From: Maribacter sp.
GTDB taxonomy: Bacteria; Bacteroidota; Bacteroidia; Flavobacteriales; Flavobacteriaceae
Assembly: GCA_030730545.1 (NCBI GenBank)
Contig: JANQUX010000092.1
Location: 1-9,419 of the forward strand
Direction: 5' to 3'
DNA: 9,419 nt
Shown: positions 6,680-9,419 of the stretch, piece after piece
Position numbering within the stretch: position 1 is the stretch's first letter
Layout: the number at the start of each line of letters is the position of its first letter
The notes under the pieces: generated by a model
Seen by the model: the letters and a program-made list of their open reading frames with translations, nothing else
Told to the model about the DNA's origin: nothing
The model's database searches: none
Translations under genes and position numbers: made by a program

Positions 6680-7642
6680 CTATAAGTCATTATCAAGATG
6701 ATCGGGAATACCATCACCATCTGTATCTAAGAAACCTACAAAATTACCCTCAGCATCTAGCTCAATTTCGTCGATAGTTAAAATACCATCACCGTCATCA
6801 TCTGAATCTGAATAATTCGCAGTATAAATACCAAAAGTAGCTTCTGCCTCTGCATTGGTATTATCATTATTCAAATTTCCATCATTATTTAAGTCTTCTA
6901 AAATGGAAGGGATACCATCTCCGTCAAAATCTGAATCTGGCTCATATGCAAACGCGTCTACCTTAAATATTAATGGAGAATATGTTGGTATAATAGTATT
7001 AGGCGTCCCGTCAAAATACGCTAAAGCAGCAGGCATAAAAATAGCTCCTATCCCATAACCTTCGTAACTAACAGTTCCGTCACCATTCTCAATTGGACCA
7101 GTACCAGTCTGAAAATTTTTCATACCATTACCGAAACCTTGTACCACAGTAGATAAATTAAATCGTATTGGTTGATTTGTTGAAGCATCGAAAAGTGTAC
7201 CGTCTAACAACAAACCTTCATATCTAAGAATGGAAAAATCACCAATGGTAGGAGTACCATCTACGACACCTTGTCTTACTACAAGTGTATATAAAGTTTG
7301 GTCAATTATCTCATCGTCATCTGCTCTTCCTAAATCTTCAGAATCCACAGAAATAGTTTGCGTAATTAAATTCGGACTATCAAAAAGTGATTGTCTTGAA
7401 CTGTTATCGCCAGCAATTGTATCGAATTTAATTTTAAAATCAAATCCTTCTGGTGGTGTTTCAAACTCATCATCATTATAGAAATGAGTCTGTAAAAACT
7501 CTATGATTTCTGCATCGTCCTCTATAGTTACCTCACTTAATAATCTTGGCTCTACAATTGTGCCAATAGTGTCATCATCGTTCCTACAAGAAATCAATGT
7601 GATTAAGAAAATTATTAGTAAATGGCTATTTTTCAATTTCAT
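6680..7642 (-). CDS. FKBP-type peptidyl-prolyl isomerase surface lipoprotein with Asp-rich calcium-type repeats
   Basis: A 320-residue lipoprotein. MKLKNSHLLIIFLITLISC is a signal peptide with lipobox ISC (Cys 19), followed by RNDDD, an acidic stretch resembling the Bacteroidota lipoprotein export signal that sends proteins to the cell surface. Residues about 118-233 fit the FKBP fold: LRYEGLLLDGTLFDAS (139-154), VVQGFGNGMKNFQTG (166-180), MPAALAYF (203-210), SPLIFKVDAF (222-231). FKBP active-site positions are matched by Tyr 141, Phe 151, Asp 152, Tyr 209 and Phe 226; the floor Trp is Phe 170. A short insert (181-197) sits before the active-site loop. Residues 235-320 hold Asp-rich DxDxDGDGI repeats (236, 279, 306), like thrombospondin type 3 or EF-hand loops. 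A role in folding surface proteins is inference. The true start is ATG 7640-7642; an upstream TTG would destroy the signal peptide. Confidence 0.9.
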   Translation of the reverse strand: MKLKNSHLLIIFLITLISCRNDDDTIGTIVEPRLLSEVTIEDDAEIIEFLQTHFYNDDEFETPPEGFDFKIKFDTIAGDNSSRQSLFDSPNLITQTISVDSEDLGRADDDEIIDQTLYTLVVRQGVVDGTPTIGDFSILRYEGLLLDGTLFDASTNQPIRFNLSTVVQGFGNGMKNFQTGTGPIENGDGTVSYEGYGIGAIFMPAALAYFDGTPNTIIPTYSPLIFKVDAFAYEPDSDFDGDGIPSILEDLNNDGNLNNDNTNAEAEATFGIYTANYSDSDDDGDGILTIDEIELDAEGNFVGFLDTDGDGIPDHLDNDL

Positions 7643-7662
7643 CAATAATTTATTTTGAAAGC

Positions 7663-7670
7663 GCAAGATA
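7663..7670 (-). promoter_or_regulatory. Possible -7 box (TATCTTGC) of the lipoprotein gene
   Basis: On the minus strand TATCTTGC resembles TATCTTTG with one T missing and lies 20 bp before the lipoprotein ATG. No TTG sits 19 nt upstream. It is back to back with the plus-strand promoter at 7682. Confidence 0.3.
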
Positions 7671-7681
7671 CAATTTTCCCT

Positions 7682-7689
7682 TATTTTTG
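7682..7689 (+). promoter_or_regulatory. Promoter -7 box (TATTTTTG) of the S4-domain gene
   Basis: Exact match to TAnnTTTG, placed 19 bp before ATG 7709 and 31 bp before ATG 7721. Transcription from here excludes the in-frame TTG at 7655. No -33 TTG at the 19-nt spacing. Confidence 0.6.
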
Positions 7690-7720
7690 TTTGGAAGTTA
7701 ACAAAGAAATGCAACCTATA

Positions 7721-8149
7721 ATGCGCATAGATAAATTCTTGTGGAGTCTACGATATTTTAAAACCCGAAACATTGCTACCACCGCCTGTAAAAAAGGGCA
7801 TGCAAAAATAAATGGTATCGCTGCTAAACCAGGTAGAGAAGTGTACCCAATGGATGAAATTGTGGTACGTAAAAACCAAATTGACTATAAATTTACGGTT
7901 CTTGACATACCGCCAAGTCGCGTTGGCGCTAAACTCGTAGACATTTATAGAAAAGATACTACACCTAAAGAAGCCTTTGAGCATAACGAACTTTTACAAT
8001 ACTCTAAAAATTATTATCGTAAAAAAGGTGTTGGTAGACCTACCAAAAAAGACCGAAGAGATATTGATGATTATTTAGATAGCGATATCAAAAACGACGA
8101 AGCAGGCACCACAGAGGTTGATAATAAAAGTAAAGAAGTTGAAGATTAG
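7721..8149 (+). CDS. S4-domain RNA-binding protein, Hsp15 (HslR) family
   Basis: A 142-residue cytosolic protein. Residues 1-60 form an S4 RNA-binding domain beginning MRIDKFLWSLRYFKTRN, with the CKKGHAKINGIAAKPG segment (23-38) and VYPMDEIVV (41-49). This is the Hsp15/HslR arrangement. E. coli Hsp15 (about 133 residues) binds stalled 50S subunits that still carry peptidyl-tRNA, and its Firmicutes relative RqcP helps the ribosome quality-control pathway; a similar job here is inferred from the family. The C-terminal part is highly charged: a basic KNYYRKKGVGRPTKKDRRD segment is followed by an acidic tail rich in Asp and Glu (last 30 residues). ATG 7721 starts directly at the domain; ATG 7709 would add MQPI and is also possible. 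It is the first of two plus-strand genes, 48 bp ahead of the phosphoribosyltransferase. Confidence 0.9.
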   Translation: MRIDKFLWSLRYFKTRNIATTACKKGHAKINGIAAKPGREVYPMDEIVVRKNQIDYKFTVLDIPPSRVGAKLVDIYRKDTTPKEAFEHNELLQYSKNYYRKKGVGRPTKKDRRDIDDYLDSDIKNDEAGTTEVDNKSKEVED

Positions 8150-8171
8150 CCTAAACTTTTAAAAACATACC

Positions 8172-8179
8172 TATCTTTA
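8172..8179 (+). promoter_or_regulatory. Possible -7 box (TATCTTTA) of the phosphoribosyltransferase gene
   Basis: TATCTTTA matches TAnnTTTG at all but the last base, 18 bp before the ATG at 8198. It is placed like the other boxes in this window. The gene may also be read through from the S4 gene, since no terminator lies between them. Confidence 0.4.
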
Positions 8180-8197
8180 TTATTTTAAGAACAACAC

Positions 8198-8695
8198 ATG
8201 CAACATACCATACTTTCGCACCAACAGATTCAACATAAAATAGAACGTATAGCCTACCAAATCTATGAGGCAAATGTTTCTGAAGAAGAAATCATTATTG
8301 CAGGTATACAAGGCGGCGGACTCGATTTTGCAAAGAAAATAGTCGCTAAGCTCAAAAAAATTACTGACGCTAAAATTGTGCTGTGCAAATTGTCTATGGA
8401 TAAGAAAGACCCTTTATCAAGCAGAGTAACAACATCATTGCCCGATGCAGATTTTATGAATAAATCGGTAGTTATCGTAGATGATGTATTAAACTCTGGC
8501 ACTACTTTAATATATGGTGTGCATCATTTTCTAAAAACCCCATTAAAGCAACTTAAAACTGCTGTTTTGGTTAATAGAAATCATAAAAAATATCCGGTTA
8601 AAGCAGATTACAAAGGTATTTCATTATCTACCTCGTTACAAGAGCACGTAAATGTTCATTTTGAATCCAAAAACGATAGAGTCTATTTAGACTAG
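8198..8695 (+). CDS. Phosphoribosyltransferase family protein, PyrR-like
   Basis: A 165-residue type I phosphoribosyltransferase fold. The PRPP-binding loop is VVIVDDVLNSGTT (91-103), with the acidic pair Asp 95/Asp 96. The earlier loop, IIAGIQGGGLDFA (33-45), occupies the pyrophosphate-loop position but lacks the Arg often found there. The end (LVNRNHKKYPVKADYKGISL, then STSLQEHVNVHFE) resembles PyrR, a uracil phosphoribosyltransferase and pyrimidine attenuation regulator. No pyr genes or attenuator are in this window, so a PyrR role is not supported and the substrate base is unknown. The start ATG 8198 is the only sensible one. The stop overlaps the aroK stop tail to tail by 9 bp. The family is sure; the reaction is not. 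Confidence 0.87.
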   Translation: MQHTILSHQQIQHKIERIAYQIYEANVSEEEIIIAGIQGGGLDFAKKIVAKLKKITDAKIVLCKLSMDKKDPLSSRVTTSLPDADFMNKSVVIVDDVLNSGTTLIYGVHHFLKTPLKQLKTAVLVNRNHKKYPVKADYKGISLSTSLQEHVNVHFESKNDRVYLD

Positions 8696-9202
8696 TTTGT
8701 TCACTATCATTTCAGCAATCTCGGTAGGGGTATTATTATTACTTTTCACTTTTTGATGTGCTTTATTATAGAAGTAGCTTCTTTCGAATAAATGTTTACC
8801 GATAAACTCGGTCAATTCATCTTCTTGTAAATGAGCGATCATAGGGCGATGGCTTTTTTCTTTGATTAAGCGATCAAAGAGTTCATTTATACCCACATTC
8901 AAATAGAAAGAATTAACGGTTTTCTCATTTATGAAGTCCATATTAGTGCCAAAACAAGGAGTACCACCACCTAAAGAGAGTACAAAATTGTTTTTATTTA
9001 AAAATATTTCATTGAGATATTCTATTTCTTTTTTTCTAAAATAGATTTCTCCTTTGGTCTCAAAAATGGAAGCAATAGACATCGCTTCACCTTCTTCAAT
9101 ATATTCATCTAAATCTAAAAAATTAATATTCAAATGGTTAGCTACAATTCTACCGACGGTAGATTTACCACTACCCATATACCCTAGCAATACTATTTTC
9201 AT
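8687..9202 (-). CDS. aroK: Shikimate kinase
   Basis: Phosphorylates shikimate to shikimate 3-phosphate with ATP, step five of the chorismate pathway to aromatic amino acids. The 171 residues are the usual size. The P-loop is GYMGSGKST (7-15, Lys 13). Shikimate-binding residues expected in the family are present: Asp 32 in DLDEYIE, Arg 56 in YFRKKE, and the GGG of LSLGGGTP (78-80). The lid has SHRPMI (Arg 119) and LFERSYFY supplies Arg 141. The start at ATG 9200-9202 (MKIVLLGYMG) is preferred because the promoter found would put the transcript start at or near the alternative ATG 9209-9211, which would add MKN. The gene faces the phosphoribosyltransferase gene and is divergent from tRNA-Lys. 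All catalytic features are intact. Confidence 0.96.
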   Translation of the reverse strand: MKIVLLGYMGSGKSTVGRIVANHLNINFLDLDEYIEEGEAMSIASIFETKGEIYFRKKEIEYLNEIFLNKNNFVLSLGGGTPCFGTNMDFINEKTVNSFYLNVGINELFDRLIKEKSHRPMIAHLQEDELTEFIGKHLFERSYFYNKAHQKVKSNNNTPTEIAEMIVNKLV

Positions 9203-9216
9203 ATTTTTCATTTGTA

Positions 9217-9246
9217 CAAAATTGGACTAATTAATACGCTTTTCAA
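9217..9246 (-). promoter_or_regulatory. Promoter of aroK (TTG, 19 nt, CAATTTTG)
   Basis: On the minus strand a TTG (9244-9246) and CAATTTTG (9217-9224, one base off TAnnTTTG) are separated by exactly 19 nt. A start about 7 nt later falls near 9210, favouring translation from ATG 9202 over ATG 9211. Confidence 0.55.
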
Positions 9247-9274
9247 AAAAAAATAAATTTATCTTGAAAAGGGT

Positions 9275-9304
9275 TTGGAAAATAAAGTAATCGACTTATA
9301 TTTG
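9275..9304 (+). promoter_or_regulatory. Consensus promoter of tRNA-Lys (TTG, 19 nt, TATATTTG)
   Basis: TTG at 9275-9277 and TATATTTG at 9297-9304 are exactly 19 nt apart, a full match to the Bacteroidota sigma-ABfr consensus and the best promoter in the window. Transcription should begin near 9310, leaving a leader of about 33 nt to be processed off the tRNA. Confidence 0.85.
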
Positions 9305-9342
9305 CACCCGCATTGAGGGAATTATTTTCCGAATTTGCTTTT

Positions 9343-9415
9343 GACCTGGTAGCTCAGTTGGTAGAGCATCTCCCTTTTAAGGAGAGGGTCCCGGGTTCGA
9401 GCCCCGGCCCGGTCA
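9343..9415 (+). tRNA. tRNA-Lys (anticodon TTT)
   Basis: A 73-nt cloverleaf can be folded by hand: acceptor GACCTGG/CCCGGTC, D arm GCTC/GAGC with loop AGTTGGTA, anticodon stem TCTCC/GGAGA with loop CTTTTAA (anticodon TTT at positions 34-36), 5-nt variable loop GGGTC, T arm CCGGG/CCCGG with loop TTCGAGC, discriminator A. CCA is not encoded (CAAA follows), so it is added after transcription. The acceptor stem has one non-pair, U5 opposite C68 (9347 and 9410); all other pairs are Watson-Crick. It reads the AAA and AAG lysine codons. More tRNA genes could follow beyond the edge. Confidence 0.96.
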
Positions 9416-9419
9416 CAAA

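Noticed and set aside
7643..7714. N-terminal extension of the FKBP lipoprotein
   Set aside because: Starts at TTG, runs across the divergent promoter of the S4 gene and would bury the lipoprotein signal peptide.
7655..7720. N-terminal extension of the S4-domain protein
   Set aside because: Starts at TTG upstream of the exact -7 box TATTTTTG (7682-7689); the S4 domain begins directly at ATG 7721.
7748..7984. Minus-strand open frame of 78 codons
   Set aside because: Antisense to the S4-domain coding region, with no family resemblance.
1..9419. Mobile element, prophage, CRISPR array or defence system
   Set aside because: No transposase, integrase, phage, Cas or toxin-antitoxin sequence is seen, no long direct or inverted repeats, and base composition looks even throughout. 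tRNA-Lys could be an integration site, but the window ends right after it.

Overview
The window looks like a chromosomal housekeeping segment of a marine-type Flavobacteriaceae bacterium (phylum Bacteroidota). Reasons: the DNA is AT-rich; starts have no clear Shine-Dalgarno sequences; several promoters fit the Bacteroidota sigma-ABfr pattern (TTG, about 19 nt, TAnnTTTG); one lipoprotein has an acidic Cys+2 to +5 export-type signal; and the proteins read like flavobacterial versions of DnaB, AccA, Tgt and LptF/G. I see no prophage, transposon, CRISPR array or horizontally acquired island.

Layout, left to right. Positions 1-1509 (minus) hold most of dnaB, the replicative helicase, cut at its C-terminus by the window edge. 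A 166-bp gap follows, with short palindromes, a 21-bp-spaced repeat and the accA terminator. Positions 1676-5777 (minus) hold four genes read in the order tgt, LptF/LptG permease, EamA-family transporter, accA. The first three overlap and look like one operon driven by a -7 box just before tgt; accA has its own -7 box. A divergent intergenic region leads to a small outer-membrane beta-barrel protein (plus), which ends at a strong bidirectional hairpin shared with a convergent FKBP-type surface lipoprotein (minus) carrying calcium-binding Asp-rich repeats. Divergent from that are an S4-domain RNA-binding protein (Hsp15 family) and a PyrR-like phosphoribosyltransferase (plus). The latter meets aroK (shikimate kinase, minus) tail to tail with a 9-bp overlap. 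The window ends with tRNA-Lys(UUU) behind a consensus promoter.

The genes serve general functions: replication (dnaB), fatty-acid initiation (accA), tRNA queuosine modification (tgt), LPS export (LptF/G), aromatic biosynthesis (aroK), ribosome or RNA quality control (S4 protein) and the cell envelope (barrel, lipoprotein). I found no convincing new multi-gene system. Points worth a second look are: Tgt lacking the three zinc-ligand cysteines and starting at TTG; DnaA-box-like repeats and a perfect palindrome ahead of dnaB; a U-C mismatch in the tRNA-Lys acceptor stem; the FKBP plus Asp-repeat surface lipoprotein; and the orphan PyrR-like enzyme paired with aroK.
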